Positions 1-8,486 of a DNA stretch of 64,000 nt are shown piece after piece. Within the stretch, counting starts at the first letter, position 1. Each line of letters opens with the position of its first letter. Location of the stretch: contig NZ_JAMQOP010000001.1 of assembly GCF_031624495.1 (NCBI RefSeq), positions 1,837,993 through 1,901,992 of the forward strand, given 5' to 3'. Source of the stretch: Halogeometricum sp. S1BR25-6. Its GTDB lineage: Archaea > Halobacteriota > Halobacteria > Halobacteriales > Haloferacaceae. Below the pieces are notes generated by a model. That model was not told where the DNA came from and did not search any database. It worked only from the letters and a program-made list of their open reading frames with translations. The position numbers and the translations under genes are program-made.

Positions 1-150
1 ATATTCGACCGCGGTCGTCGTCCGAGCGCGTCACTGGCGTCGGGCACGCGCTGTCGACCTGCAGTTTTATGCTTTCGAATATGAGTGATATTTAGGTTAT
101 TTTCAAGAGTTCAAAAGAAATTTACTCGGATACGTGTTACAGAGACGGCG

Positions 151-1500
151 ATGGCAGACGACAACGAAACGAGAGAACCGACTCGTCGTTCGTTCGTGAA
201 AGCCGCGGGCGTCCTCGGCGTCGCCGCTACCACCGGCCTCGCCGCCGGGTCGGGGTCGGCCGCCGCCGACTCCGTCGGCTATCCGGACGCCGCGGACTGG
301 ACGCGCGAGCAGGCCGAACAGATAGAGCGGACGGACGACACGACCGCACCGCTCATCGACGACTCCGTCGAGCAACTCTCCGAGGAGCAGTACGTCTGGG
401 ACACGTGGCCGCTCCGGAACCGCGACGGGTCGCTCGCGAAGGTGAACGGCTACCAGATTATCTTCTCGCTGACCGCGACGGACGACGTCGTGCCGGGGGC
501 CCGGCACAACCTCGCCAGCATCCGCTACTTCTACTCGCACAACGGCCACGACTGGCAGCAGGGCGGAGAAGTGTTCGACGCGGACGCCGCCCTCGGCCAC
601 CACCAGTGGGCCGGGTCCGCCATGTACGACGAGGAGACGGGAGACGTCAACGTGTTCTACACGGCCGTCAGCGCGGCGCCCGAGTACCGCCAGCGCCTCG
701 CCGTCGGCACGGGAGCGTCCCTCGAAACGTCGGGTAACAGCGTCGAGATAACCGGTGGGTTCGACCACGGCATCATCGCCGAGGCGGACGGAGAACTGTA
801 CCAGACGCTGGAGCAGTCCCGCGACCAGGGCATCATCTACGCCTTCCGCGACCCGTGGTTCTTCGAGGACCCGGAGACGGGAGACGTGTACGCCCTGTTC
901 GAGGGCAATACCCCCATCGAGAACCCCTCGGAATACACCGACTGGAACGGGAACGTCGGCATCGCGAAGGCCACGGGCGACGGGTTGGACGAGTGGGAAC
1001 TGCAAGAACCGCTCGTCGAGGCCATCACGGTCAACCAACAGCTCGAACGGCCGCATATCGTCGTGAACGACGGGAGCTACTACCTGTTCACCATCAGCCA
1101 CAAGTTCACGTTCGCGCCGGGACTCACCGGTCCCGACGGGCTCTACGGGTTCATCGCAGACTCGCTCGACGGCGACTACGAACCGCTCAACGAGGGCGGA
1201 CTCGTCGTCTCGAACCCCGAGTCGGCGCCGTTCCAGACGTACTCGTGGCTCGCGCTTCCGATGGGTGACGACCTCGCGGTCACCAGCTTCTACAACTTCC
1301 GCGAGACGGACTCGCTGCAGGACGTCGGCGGCCTCCCCGCGGACGAGCAGAAACGGCTGTTCGGCGGGACGCTCGCGCCGAGTCTGCAAGTCCGGATAGA
1401 CGGAACGGAGACCGAAATCGTGCGCGAGATGAAGGACGGGTACTTCTCGCCCGCTATCGGCGCCCAGCAGCGGGGTAACGGTCGGAGCAAGCAACACTGA
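151..1500 (+). CDS. Levansucrase-type glycoside hydrolase family 68 enzyme, Tat-exported
   Basis: Predicted sucrose-cleaving fructosyltransferase (levan-forming or invertase-like) acting outside the cell. I start it at the ATG before MADDNE because the twin-arginine pair (R12-R13, RRSFVKAAG) then sits close to the N-terminus, followed by an Ala/Gly-rich hydrophobic stretch. GH68 hallmarks are present in order: WDTWPL (nucleophile Asp about 74), HHQWAGSA (about 140-147), FRDPWFF (transition-state Asp about 224) and ERPHI (acid/base Glu about 289). The 449-residue length fits the family. An ATG 66 bases upstream is in frame but would bury the Tat signal. The neighbouring gene is unrelated and convergent, so it seems to be a single-gene unit. 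Whether it forms polymer or only hydrolyses sucrose cannot be read from sequence. Confidence 0.85.
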   Translation: MADDNETREPTRRSFVKAAGVLGVAATTGLAAGSGSAAADSVGYPDAADWTREQAEQIERTDDTTAPLIDDSVEQLSEEQYVWDTWPLRNRDGSLAKVNGYQIIFSLTATDDVVPGARHNLASIRYFYSHNGHDWQQGGEVFDADAALGHHQWAGSAMYDEETGDVNVFYTAVSAAPEYRQRLAVGTGASLETSGNSVEITGGFDHGIIAEADGELYQTLEQSRDQGIIYAFRDPWFFEDPETGDVYALFEGNTPIENPSEYTDWNGNVGIAKATGDGLDEWELQEPLVEAITVNQQLERPHIVVNDGSYYLFTISHKFTFAPGLTGPDGLYGFIADSLDGDYEPLNEGGLVVSNPESAPFQTYSWLALPMGDDLAVTSFYNFRETDSLQDVGGLPADEQKRLFGGTLAPSLQVRIDGTETEIVREMKDGYFSPAIGAQQRGNGRSKQH

Positions 1501-1590
1501 CACGAATCCTCACGCGAGGCGAGGACACACGCGAGTAAAACAGGGAGTCGCGGGTTCGAGGGCGGAATCACCGCTCTCGGTCGGCGGCGC

Positions 1591-1824
1591 TCAGACGCCG
1601 GCGCCGCGACCATCGGGGCCGTCGTCGAGGTACGCGCGAAGGCCCACTCGCGCCGCGCGGCGCGATTCGAATCCGAACCCGACGGCGGTACAGTCCGACT
1701 CGGGGCAGATCCATCCGTAGGTTGCCGACCGTTCGTCGACGAACACGTCGGTGTCGCCCCCGCATCGCGGGCAGGCGAACCCCCACAGGAACGCGCCGCC
1801 GAGTCCGCGTGGTCTCTTGCTCAT
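1591..1824 (-). CDS. Small zinc-ribbon protein (77 aa)
   Basis: Uncharacterised small protein. CPRCGG near residue 18 and a second cysteine pair in a CPESDC motif form a four-cysteine CPxCG-type zinc ribbon, common among small haloarchaeal proteins. I use the internal ATG (MSKRPRG) rather than the one five codons upstream, since the usual start lies close to the ribbon; this is uncertain. It is convergent with the levansucrase gene and has no operon partner. Function unknown; RNA, DNA or protein binding are all possible. Confidence 0.6.
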   Translation of the reverse strand: MSKRPRGLGGAFLWGFACPRCGGDTDVFVDERSATYGWICPESDCTAVGFGFESRRAARVGLRAYLDDGPDGRGAGV

Positions 1825-1987
1825 GAGATCCACCCGCATAGATATCGTCTAACGTCGAAATCATGGTACCTATATTCATAGCACTACCCGAACCGGGACG
1901 CTATACAGTGAAACGGCGGTCCGTCCGAGGGGGGACTAGCTGCGGTAACGTTTAACACGCCGAGTCCCTAATTGTCTTCCGTCAACG

Positions 1988-2122
1988 ATGAGTGAACGGT
2001 CACCTTTCGTCTGTCGCGAGTGCGGGAACCGCGTCTCGGCGGGGTCGTTCCGGTCGACCTGTCCCGACTGCGGTGGAGAGCTCGGGCCGTTCGGCGGACC
2101 GACGAGAGTCACCGGTGACTGA
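1988..2122 (+). CDS. Rubrerythrin-like mini zinc ribbon (44 aa)
   Basis: A 44-codon gene beginning ATGAGTGAACGG. The product has CREC (C9, C12) and CPDCGG (C25, C28), two knuckles 13 residues apart, like the rubredoxin-type end of rubrerythrin. Haloarchaeal genomes contain many such 40-50 residue proteins of unknown role. Its last eight bases overlap the GTG start of the next gene, which suggests translational coupling. Confidence 0.65.
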   Translation: MSERSPFVCRECGNRVSAGSFRSTCPDCGGELGPFGGPTRVTGD

Positions 2123-2570
2123 CGAGTCGGACCCGAGCGCCGGCGAGTCGCGGGCGAGTCCCGAGCGCATCAGGTCCCTGGCGGTGACGGCCGACGACGT
2201 GGTCACGGCGCTCGAAGCCAACGAGCGGCGCGACCAGAACGCCGTCCTGCGCGTGACGCCGCCGTTCGCTGGGCGGATGCGCGCTCGCCTCCACCTCGCG
2301 GGCGCCGAGGGCGGGTACGACGACGACGCGCGTCCCGTCCACCTCCCGCCGGAGCGACTGGTCCGCGACGTCCCCTCCTTCCCGGCCGTCGACGAGACGG
2401 GCGACGAACTCCGCGCCTCCGAGGAGCCGTACAGCCGCGAGCGACACCGCGAACGGCACGCCGAAGCCGTCGAGGCGTGGCGACGGGCCGTCCGCGATAG
2501 TCTCGACGAACGGGCGACGCTGGAGACGCCGGCGGGCCCGCACGAAGTAGACGTGAACTACCTCGGTTGA
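2115..2570 (+). CDS. Conserved haloarchaeal protein of unknown function (151 aa)
   Basis: I place the start at the GTG at 2115, inside the end of the 44-residue zinc-ribbon gene. Upstream in-frame codons only translate that ribbon gene out of frame. The product is soluble, acidic and helical, with an Arg/Glu/His-rich stretch (SRERHRERHAEAVEAWRRA) near residues 105-125. No catalytic motif was recognised. The overlap suggests it is made together with the ribbon protein; both functions are unknown. Confidence 0.6.
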   Translation: MTDESDPSAGESRASPERIRSLAVTADDVVTALEANERRDQNAVLRVTPPFAGRMRARLHLAGAEGGYDDDARPVHLPPERLVRDVPSFPAVDETGDELRASEEPYSRERHRERHAEAVEAWRRAVRDSLDERATLETPAGPHEVDVNYLG

Positions 2571-2661
2571 ACCGGCGTCGAACCGAGCGCAGCGACCGAG
2601 AAGGCGGGAAACATGAAGACGCCGCGACGGGCTTTTACTCCGGCGGCGGGACGGAGATGAT

Positions 2662-3141
2662 ATGAGCGGGACGAGCGACGACGGCTACCGACGCGGCCGC
2701 CGCGTCGAAGCGGAGCAGAGACAGCGAGTGCGGAGCGTCTACCGCAGGCTCCTACTCATCATCTGGACCATCGGAACCGTCATGGCCCTCGCCGTCTTCG
2801 GCGCGAACGTCAGCGGCGCCTTCGCCGTCGTCGTGGTGATGCACATCTTCTTCTCGGGTCTCATCTGGGCGGACATCCGCGCGCTTCGGAAACAGGGCGT
2901 CGAGTGGGGCCTCTCCCGACACCTCTGGTTCGCGTCGGCGCTGGTGTTCCCGTTCGTCACGCTCCTGTACTGCTGGTACGTCGGCCGCGTCGTCCGACGG
3001 GAGAACGAGCGACGCGGGCTCTCCGAGGACGAACCGTCGGACGGCGCCGCCGACGAGACGGGAACGAAGGGCGACGAGACGACGGAATCGCCGAAGTCGC
3101 CGGAACCGTCGACGGAACGCGAACGGACAGGTTCTCGATAA
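2662..3141 (+). CDS. Small integral membrane protein (159 aa)
   Basis: Hydrophobic segments at about residues 29-47, 52-70 and 88-108 predict three membrane helices, with a basic N-terminus (RRGRRVEAEQRQRVR) and a long acidic, Ser/Thr/Pro-rich tail after residue 115. No transport or enzyme motif recognised. The ATG at 2662 is the only convenient start. The tail composition is typical of haloarchaeal cytosolic extensions. Function unknown. Confidence 0.65.
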   Translation: MSGTSDDGYRRGRRVEAEQRQRVRSVYRRLLLIIWTIGTVMALAVFGANVSGAFAVVVVMHIFFSGLIWADIRALRKQGVEWGLSRHLWFASALVFPFVTLLYCWYVGRVVRRENERRGLSEDEPSDGAADETGTKGDETTESPKSPEPSTERERTGSR

Positions 3142-3272
3142 ATCGACCGGTCGGCGTCGGGAGAGACGCCGCAGCGAGGAGAACGGAGCGATACGCCCGA
3201 ACGGAAGAAATGAAACTAGATAGATAATTCTCCGAACAACTTATTCCTTCTCGCGAGAAAAGTCAGATTACG

Positions 3273-3917
3273 ATGACCTCCAAACGAGTCGTCGCCGCGG
3301 TGCTCGCGGTGGCGATGCTCACGACGACGTCCGGTTGTATTGGCTTCCTCACGGGCGACGAGGCGCTCTCGTTCGCCGCCGAACCCGCGGTGGTGGACGA
3401 GTCGGCCGCCGACAGCGCCGGGTATTCGACCGACGGGCCCCGCGTCCTCTCGGTCAACAGAACGGTGTCCGCGGCCGGACAGGAGCGGCAAGTGGTCGCG
3501 GAGAACCAGGTGACCACGTACCGGAAGACGCTCGATCTGGGCATCTTCGAGGCCGACTTGGGCGTGTTCACCGTCGTCTCGACGCCCGCCGTCGAGATAG
3601 CCGGGCAGACGCTGAACCCCATCGGGGAGTTCTCGAATCGACGACTCGTCTCCCTCGTGCAGGACCAGTATCAGGGACTTAACGATGTCCAGGAGGTCAG
3701 TTCGCAGACGATAACGGTCCAGGGCCGGCAGACCGAGGTGACGAAGTACTCCGGGACCGCCACCGTGCAGGGTCAGGAAGTCGACGTGTACGTCCACGTC
3801 ACGAAATACCGCGACGGCGATGACTTCGTCGTCGCCATCGGCGTCTACCCGCAGCGACTGGACGGCGAGGAGGCGAACGTGCTGTCGATGATGCGGGCCA
3901 TCGAACACCCGGCCTAA
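3273..3917 (+). CDS. Secreted lipoprotein, DUF6517-like (214 aa)
   Basis: The N-terminus has a short basic region, a hydrophobic core and a lipobox (TTSGC, Cys22), so it should be exported by Sec and lipid-anchored on the outside. The mature part is beta-rich with a late segment QGQEVDVYVHVTKYRDGDD. This layout matches a haloarchaeal lipoprotein family that I recall as DUF6517, a name I could not check. No enzymatic residues seen. It is followed after about 60 bases by the small membrane gene and corA, but nothing shows a shared role. Confidence 0.7.
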   Translation: MTSKRVVAAVLAVAMLTTTSGCIGFLTGDEALSFAAEPAVVDESAADSAGYSTDGPRVLSVNRTVSAAGQERQVVAENQVTTYRKTLDLGIFEADLGVFTVVSTPAVEIAGQTLNPIGEFSNRRLVSLVQDQYQGLNDVQEVSSQTITVQGRQTEVTKYSGTATVQGQEVDVYVHVTKYRDGDDFVVAIGVYPQRLDGEEANVLSMMRAIEHPA

Positions 3918-3979
3918 AGCGCGCGGCCGAACCGCCCCGCCGAACAACGCTTTTCTCGTCGCCGCGGGACGTACCGCGC

Positions 3980-4141
3980 ATGAACCGCGAACGGACCGCC
4001 GGAACCGTCCTGACCGGCCTCTCGGTCTTCGGCTACGGCGTCGGCGTCGTCGCTTCTTACCCGGGTCGGTCGGTCACCATCGTCGGCCTCATGGTCGGCG
4101 TGACACTGGTCGCCGTCGGGACGCGCGGGGGCGGCGCGTGA
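3980..4141 (+). CDS. Small two-helix membrane protein upstream of corA (53 aa)
   Basis: A 53-codon ORF starting ATGAACCGCGAACGG. Residues 9-26 and 31-48 are hydrophobic and separated by the short loop SYPGRS, predicting a membrane hairpin. The stop overlaps the corA start as GTGA (4 bases), so the two genes are very likely cotranscribed and translationally coupled. It may be a small accessory subunit of the CorA channel, but that is inference from position alone. Confidence 0.6.
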   Translation: MNRERTAGTVLTGLSVFGYGVGVVASYPGRSVTIVGLMVGVTLVAVGTRGGGA

Positions 4142-5133
4142 TAGACGCACGCGTGTACGACGCGGGCGGCGTCGACACGAGGAAGATCGACTCCGAGGCG
4201 GCCCTCGAACGGGCGCGCGACGCGCCGGGGACGACGTGGGTCCGCGTCAGCACCGCGACGGAGGCCGAGATGGAGGCCGTCTCGCGGGTGTTCGGCATCC
4301 ACGCGTTGGAACTCGAAGACGTGCGGAACGACGTGCGACCGAAGACGGAGGAGTTCCCCGACCACACGTTCGTCCTCGTGAAGGCGGCGTCGCTCAGGCG
4401 CGGGGAGACGACGTTCGACGAGGAGGTGCAGACGAAGCCCGTCGGTCTGTTCGTCGGGGAGGAGTGGGTGCTCACGCTCACCGTCGAGGACGCCGTCGTT
4501 CCGGCCGTCGAACGCATCTGGCGGTCCATCGAGAACCGCGAGGGGCGCATCCTCGTGAACGGGCCGGACTTCGCCGCCTACCGCGTCATCGACCGCGTCA
4601 TCGACGAGTACTTCACCCTCTTGGACGACGTCGAGGACACCATCGAAGAGATAGAGGAGGGGGTACTCGAAGGCCCGGACGACGACGTGCTCGACGGTCT
4701 CAACGCCGTTCGGCGCGACCTGCTGTCGTTCCGGAAGGTAGTGTGGCCGACCCGCGAGGCCGTCTCGATACTCGCCCGCGGCGACGCCGCGCACGTCCGC
4801 GAACCGACCGAGAAGTACTACCGCGACGTGTACGACCACCTCGTCGAGGTGGTCGACCTGACGGAGACGTATCGCGATTTAGCCCGGGGCGCGCGCGACA
4901 TCTACCTGAGCGTCGTCTCCCAGTCGACGAACGAGGTGATGCGGCGACTCACCGTCGTGGCGACCATCTTCATCCCCCTGACGTTCGTCGTCGGCGTCTA
5001 CGGGATGAACTTCTCCGGAACGGGAAACATGCCCGAGTTGACGTGGCCGTACGCCTACCCGGCGGTGATGGTCGGGATGACCCTCGTCACGGTCATCCTC
5101 CTCCTGTACTTCGAGCGGGAGGGCTGGCTCTGA
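4138..5133 (+). CDS. corA: CorA-family divalent metal transporter
   Basis: Predicted homopentameric Mg2+/Co2+/Ni2+ channel of the cell membrane. The large N-terminal cytosolic domain (about 1-260) ends in a long helix. Two C-terminal membrane helices (about 268-288 and 305-325) flank the GMN signature (YGMNF, Gly289-Asn291) that forms the pore entrance. Length 331 is normal. The start is GTG, fixed by the four-base overlap with the small membrane gene before it. The membrane-helix pair and GMN make the family call secure; the ion preference is not readable. Confidence 0.93.
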   Translation: MIDARVYDAGGVDTRKIDSEAALERARDAPGTTWVRVSTATEAEMEAVSRVFGIHALELEDVRNDVRPKTEEFPDHTFVLVKAASLRRGETTFDEEVQTKPVGLFVGEEWVLTLTVEDAVVPAVERIWRSIENREGRILVNGPDFAAYRVIDRVIDEYFTLLDDVEDTIEEIEEGVLEGPDDDVLDGLNAVRRDLLSFRKVVWPTREAVSILARGDAAHVREPTEKYYRDVYDHLVEVVDLTETYRDLARGARDIYLSVVSQSTNEVMRRLTVVATIFIPLTFVVGVYGMNFSGTGNMPELTWPYAYPAVMVGMTLVTVILLLYFEREGWL

Positions 5134-5261
5134 ACAACCGAAAGGGATAAGTAGTTCACTCATCCCCCTGACTATCGTTCACGATTTATCCGGAACTGCC
5201 CGAAATCCATCTGCTCGGTGCCTCTGTGCTGCGTTTTTCTCGGGCCTAATTTGGGGAAACA

Positions 5262-5269
5262 TTTAAATA
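5262..5269 (+). promoter_or_regulatory. TATA box upstream of tfb
   Basis: TTTAAATA in an AT-rich island within GC-rich DNA. It would place transcription start near 5290-5295, leaving a leader of about 70 bases before the tfb ATG, which is unusual for a leaderless-prone genome. A second weaker candidate (CTTATTTC, about 5324-5331) lies closer to the gene. Confidence 0.5.
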
Positions 5270-5364
5270 CTTTCCATGGTTACTAAGAGTAAGGACTCGG
5301 GCCACCTGGTGTCTCTCTCACTTCTTATTTCTTCACCCGGCTGGCGACGGGTCCGCATCCCACC

Positions 5365-6363
5365 ATGAGCGACACGACAATCAGAGAGTACGTCAGCACC
5401 GACCGACGACGCGAGAGCGTCGACGAGACGGCGACGGAGCAGGAGACGGAGGCGGAAGGAGAGCGACAGGTGTGCCCCGAGTGCGGCGGGTCGCTCGTCG
5501 CCGACGAGGCCCGCGGCGAGACGGTCTGCGGCGACTGCGGCCTCGTCGTCGAGACGGACGCCGTCGACCGCGGCCCCGAGTGGCGCGCGTTCGACTCCTC
5601 GGAGCGCGACTCGAAGTCCCGCGTCGGCGCGCCGACGACCCAGATGATGCACGACAAGGGGCTGTCGACCAACATCGGCTGGCAGAACAAGGACGCCTAC
5701 GGCAACTCGCTGTCGGCGCGCCAGCGAGAGCAGATGCAGCGGCTCCGCACGTGGAACGAGCGCTTCCGCACGCGCGACTCGAAGGAACGCAACCTGAAGC
5801 AGGCGCTCGGCGAAATCGACCGCATGGCCTCCGCGCTCGGCCTGCCCGAGAACGTCCGCGAGACGGCCTCGGTCATCTACCGCCGCGCGCTCGGGGACGA
5901 CCTGCTGCCCGGCCGCTCCATCGAGGGCGTCGCCACCTCGGCGCTGTACGCCGCCGCGCGACAGGCCGGGACGCCCCGGTCGCTCGACGAGTTGGAGACG
6001 GTCTCCCGCGTCGACAAGATGGAACTGACCCGGACGTACCGCTACATCGTCCGCGAACTGAAGCTGGAAATCGAGCCCGCCGACCCCGAACAGTACGTCC
6101 CGCGGTTCGCCTCCGAACTCGGAATCTCCGACGAGGCCGAACGGCAAGCCCACACGCTGCTCCAGGGGGCGAAGAAGGCCGGCATCCACTCGGGGAAGTC
6201 GCCCGTCGGCCTCGCCGCCGCGGCCGTCTACGCGGCCGCCCTGCTCACCAACGAGAAGGTGACGCAGAGTCAGGTGAGCGAGGTGGCGAGCATCTCCGAA
6301 GTCACCATCCGGAACCGGTACAAAGAGCTGCTCGAAGTGGATGATGCGGGCCTGTTCGCCTGA
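5365..6363 (+). CDS. tfb: Transcription initiation factor TFB
   Basis: Archaeal TFIIB homologue that bridges TBP-bound promoter DNA and RNA polymerase. An acidic N-terminal tail precedes a zinc ribbon (Cys37, Cys40, Cys55, Cys58), then the B-reader/linker (EWRAFDSSERDSKSRVGAP, about 72-90) and two cyclin-fold repeats (about 130-220 and 228-320). The end SEVTIRNRYKELLE is the usual TFB tail. Haloarchaea carry several TFB paralogues with distinct promoter preferences; which one this is cannot be told here. Note that TBP is encoded at 62.97-63.53 kb. Confidence 0.95.
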   Translation: MSDTTIREYVSTDRRRESVDETATEQETEAEGERQVCPECGGSLVADEARGETVCGDCGLVVETDAVDRGPEWRAFDSSERDSKSRVGAPTTQMMHDKGLSTNIGWQNKDAYGNSLSARQREQMQRLRTWNERFRTRDSKERNLKQALGEIDRMASALGLPENVRETASVIYRRALGDDLLPGRSIEGVATSALYAAARQAGTPRSLDELETVSRVDKMELTRTYRYIVRELKLEIEPADPEQYVPRFASELGISDEAERQAHTLLQGAKKAGIHSGKSPVGLAAAAVYAAALLTNEKVTQSQVSEVASISEVTIRNRYKELLEVDDAGLFA

Positions 6364-6448
6364 TCCCGTCGGCCGTATTTTTCGACCGAACCGGCGGCGG
6401 ACGGCGCGGCCGGACCCGACGTGGAACGCGACTGTTCGATGCGGAAAC

Positions 6449-6456
6449 CTTTATTC
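6449..6456 (+). promoter_or_regulatory. TATA box for the small zinc protein gene
   Basis: CTTTATTC about 28 bases before the ATG at 6481, the normal spacing for a leaderless haloarchaeal mRNA. This spacing favours 6481 over the ATG at 6472. Confidence 0.5.
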
Positions 6457-6480
6457 CTGCACCGCGAGTCAATGGCAACC

Positions 6481-6660
6481 ATGGTCGAAGCGTTTGTTCG
6501 ATTGCTGTGCCCCGAGTGCGGGAAAGACTGGGAAACGAACCCGTCCGAACTCCCCGGCACCAAGAAGAACTACACGTGCTCGTCGTGCGGCGTGACCCGC
6601 CGCCTCGCCGAATTCATGCGAACCGAACGCGACCTCCAGACGGTGAAACAGTTCGAGTAG
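6481..6660 (+). CDS. Small zinc-binding protein (59 aa)
   Basis: Two CPxC/CxxC knuckles (CPEC at 10-13, CSSC at about 33-36) predict a zinc ribbon, followed by the helical tail TRRLAEFMRTERDLQTVKQFE. The family is conserved in haloarchaea and usually named only as a putative zinc-binding protein. I start at the third of three in-frame ATGs because of the TATA box spacing. It sits between tfb and the convergent aIF2-beta gene, so an informational role is possible but unproven. Confidence 0.65.
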   Translation: MVEAFVRLLCPECGKDWETNPSELPGTKKNYTCSSCGVTRRLAEFMRTERDLQTVKQFE

Positions 6661-6708
6661 CGCGGCGTCGGACGCTCCCGCGAGGACTGTCGACGGCCGG
6701 CTTCTCTT

Positions 6709-7116
6709 CTACAGGTCCGGAACCGCCGAGAGCGCCCCGCACGCGTCGCACTTCAGCACCGTCGTCCCCTGCTCGGTGACGAGACGCGTGTCGGGCGACT
6801 CGCACTCGGTACAGCGGACGTAGTCCTCGACGTACTCGTCGAGTGCGACCTGCAGGCGCCGGTCGTTGAAACTCCCGGTGAGGCGGAGGCGCCCCTTCGA
6901 GTCTATCTCCGCGCTCGTTCCGAGTTCCGTCTGTAGCGCCTTCATCAGGTGCGCGGGGTCGCGGGCGAGTCGGTCGCACGTCTCGTCGAAGTTCTCGTAC
7001 ACCGTCGCGTTCCCCTCCGAGCGAATCCGCGGGTCGGGGACCTGAAAGCGGTCGCTCCCGTCGGCGACGTCGGGCGACTGTTCGAGCGCTCTGTCGAGTT
7101 GTTCCTCGTAGCCCAT
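6709..7116 (-). CDS. eif2b: Translation initiation factor aIF2 subunit beta
   Basis: Beta subunit of the archaeal initiator-tRNA carrier aIF2. A central alpha-beta domain (about 35-98, with ARDPAHLMKALQTELGT) is followed by a C-terminal zinc-binding domain (Cys102, Cys105, Cys123, Cys126). Length 135 is normal for archaea. It is convergent with the small zinc-protein gene. A TATA-like TTTTTAG lies about 28 bases upstream of the ATG. Confidence 0.92.
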   Translation of the reverse strand: MGYEEQLDRALEQSPDVADGSDRFQVPDPRIRSEGNATVYENFDETCDRLARDPAHLMKALQTELGTSAEIDSKGRLRLTGSFNDRRLQVALDEYVEDYVRCTECESPDTRLVTEQGTTVLKCDACGALSAVPDL

Positions 7117-7140
7117 GCCGGAGAGAAGGGAACGCGACGT

Positions 7141-7148
7141 CTAAAAAC
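7141..7148 (-). promoter_or_regulatory. TATA box for aIF2-beta
   Basis: On the minus strand GTTTTTAG, about 28 bases before the ATG at 7116; suggests a leaderless transcript. Confidence 0.45.
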
Positions 7149-7371
7149 GTTCAGAAGTGCCGGCGCGCCCCGCCCGCGCCGCGTCGGCACCGCGTCCGCG
7201 AACCGTCAGCCCTTAACTCGCGAGCGACGAACGACGGCTACGAACGACTGTATTCGAACGCGACTCGACCGCGAATCCGGTCGAACTGTCATCATCTAAC
7301 GTATTGAAAACGGGCCGCAGACGGTATTTTCCGGCGGTTTAGGCAGGGTGTGCTAACGAGGGTCAAGATAG

Positions 7372-7380
7372 TAATATAAT
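7372..7380 (+). promoter_or_regulatory. TATA box for UPF0058 gene
   Basis: TAATATAAT about 27-35 bases before the ATG at 7407, in otherwise GC-rich DNA; suggests a leaderless transcript starting at the ATG. Confidence 0.55.
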
Positions 7381-7406
7381 CCTCCAGTCTCAAGTGGGGT
7401 TTGCTC

Positions 7407-7643
7407 ATGAAGAAGCAGGAACTCATCCACCTGCACGGCCTGCTCGCAGAGGTACACACAGAGATCGAGGAGCGCGAAGACAGCGATATTCCGCTCACAG
7501 CATACAACGAACTCGGCGTCCGACCGACGTCGATTCACAAGTCTAAGACCGACCACAAGGCTGCTGTTTTCAAACTCGTGAAAGGAATCACCTCGTCGAT
7601 GGACGAACCCGAGCAGGAAGCCGTCGCACCGCACGCGGACTGA
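7407..7643 (+). CDS. UPF0058 family protein (78 aa)
   Basis: The opening MKKQELIHLHGLL and the later VRPTSIHKSKTDHKAAVF segment are the conserved blocks of archaeal UPF0058, a small helical family without known function. An in-frame TTG lies six bases earlier; the ATG is preferred because the TATA box then sits at normal spacing. It stands alone, with a long spacer (7644-7871) before the convergent next gene. Confidence 0.85.
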   Translation: MKKQELIHLHGLLAEVHTEIEEREDSDIPLTAYNELGVRPTSIHKSKTDHKAAVFKLVKGITSSMDEPEQEAVAPHAD

Positions 7644-7871
7644 AACGCCCACAGAACAACGACTCCTGCGGACCCTTTGAACCGACGAGTCCCGTCTCTC
7701 CTCGGCGAGAGGGCCGTCGTCTTCGTCGGCGGAACGGCGCGTCGAGTTTCGACGACGGACGCTCCGAGCGTCGCGGGCGGGTGCGCCGGGGCGCCGAAAA
7801 ACAGCACGGGTTTCGGTCGCGAGACAGGGTGTGACGGAGCGCCGGTCGAGGCCGAGTCGGGGCCGCGCGCC

Positions 7872-8297
7872 TCAGGAATCGTCCATCAGGTCGTCGAACT
7901 CCGGGATGAGGTCGTCGTCGTCCGCGTCCCCGTTCGCTTCCTCGGTCTCTTCTTCCTCCTCGTCGGGGAGGACGTCGACGCGGAGCACCTTCAGCGGGAC
8001 GCTCTCCAGTCGCTGACCGATCTCTTTGCGCGCGATGCGCGCGGCGTGTTCCTCCTGTTCGACGTTGAACACGGTCATCTCCAGTTCGAGGGCGACCAGC
8101 GCCTCGTCGGCGGCGACGAACGCCGGGACGAGTTCCTCGCCGGCGGGCGACGTGCGCGACCCCATGCTGATTTCGACGTAGTTGAGGTCCGGGTTCAGCA
8201 GTTCGCCGGTCTTCGAGATGGCGATGCGGATGGCCTCGTCCTCCGTCTCGACGTCGTACACGGGAACCGCGGCCTCGACGACGACCCTGCAGTCCAT
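7872..8297 (-). CDS. UPF0212 / DUF555 family protein (141 aa)
   Basis: Conserved archaeal protein without assigned function. The opening CRVVVEAAVPVYDVETEDEA and the internal LNPDLNYVEIS and ARIARKEIGQRL segments fit the DUF555 pattern. The last 30 residues are almost all acidic, a haloarchaeal addition. No cysteine ligands beyond one, no membrane segment. Its role is unknown. Confidence 0.8.
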   Translation of the reverse strand: MDCRVVVEAAVPVYDVETEDEAIRIAISKTGELLNPDLNYVEISMGSRTSPAGEELVPAFVAADEALVALELEMTVFNVEQEEHAARIARKEIGQRLESVPLKVLRVDVLPDEEEEETEEANGDADDDDLIPEFDDLMDDS

Positions 8298-8486
8298 GAT
8301 AACTCGAAGTTACGTCGGGCGCCGCATGAAGGTTGGCCCGAAATTACAAATCGTGCGGGACCCTAACCCCCCGCCTTCGGGGCGAGCAACGCGGTATTCC
8401 GGGGTATCGGATTCCAGTCCACCCGCAGTCCTCGGGACCGAACCGATCCGGTCCGCCCGCCGCCGAACCGGGTGCGGGCCGTACGG

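Noticed and set aside
1..84. Possible end of an upstream gene in the first 84 bases
   Set aside because: No continuous frame with protein-like sequence or clear stop; too short to decide.
5276..5368. Small ORF (30 codons) ending on the tfb start as ATGA
   Set aside because: Its ATG lies only about 7 bases after the TATA box, so it is probably upstream of the mRNA start.
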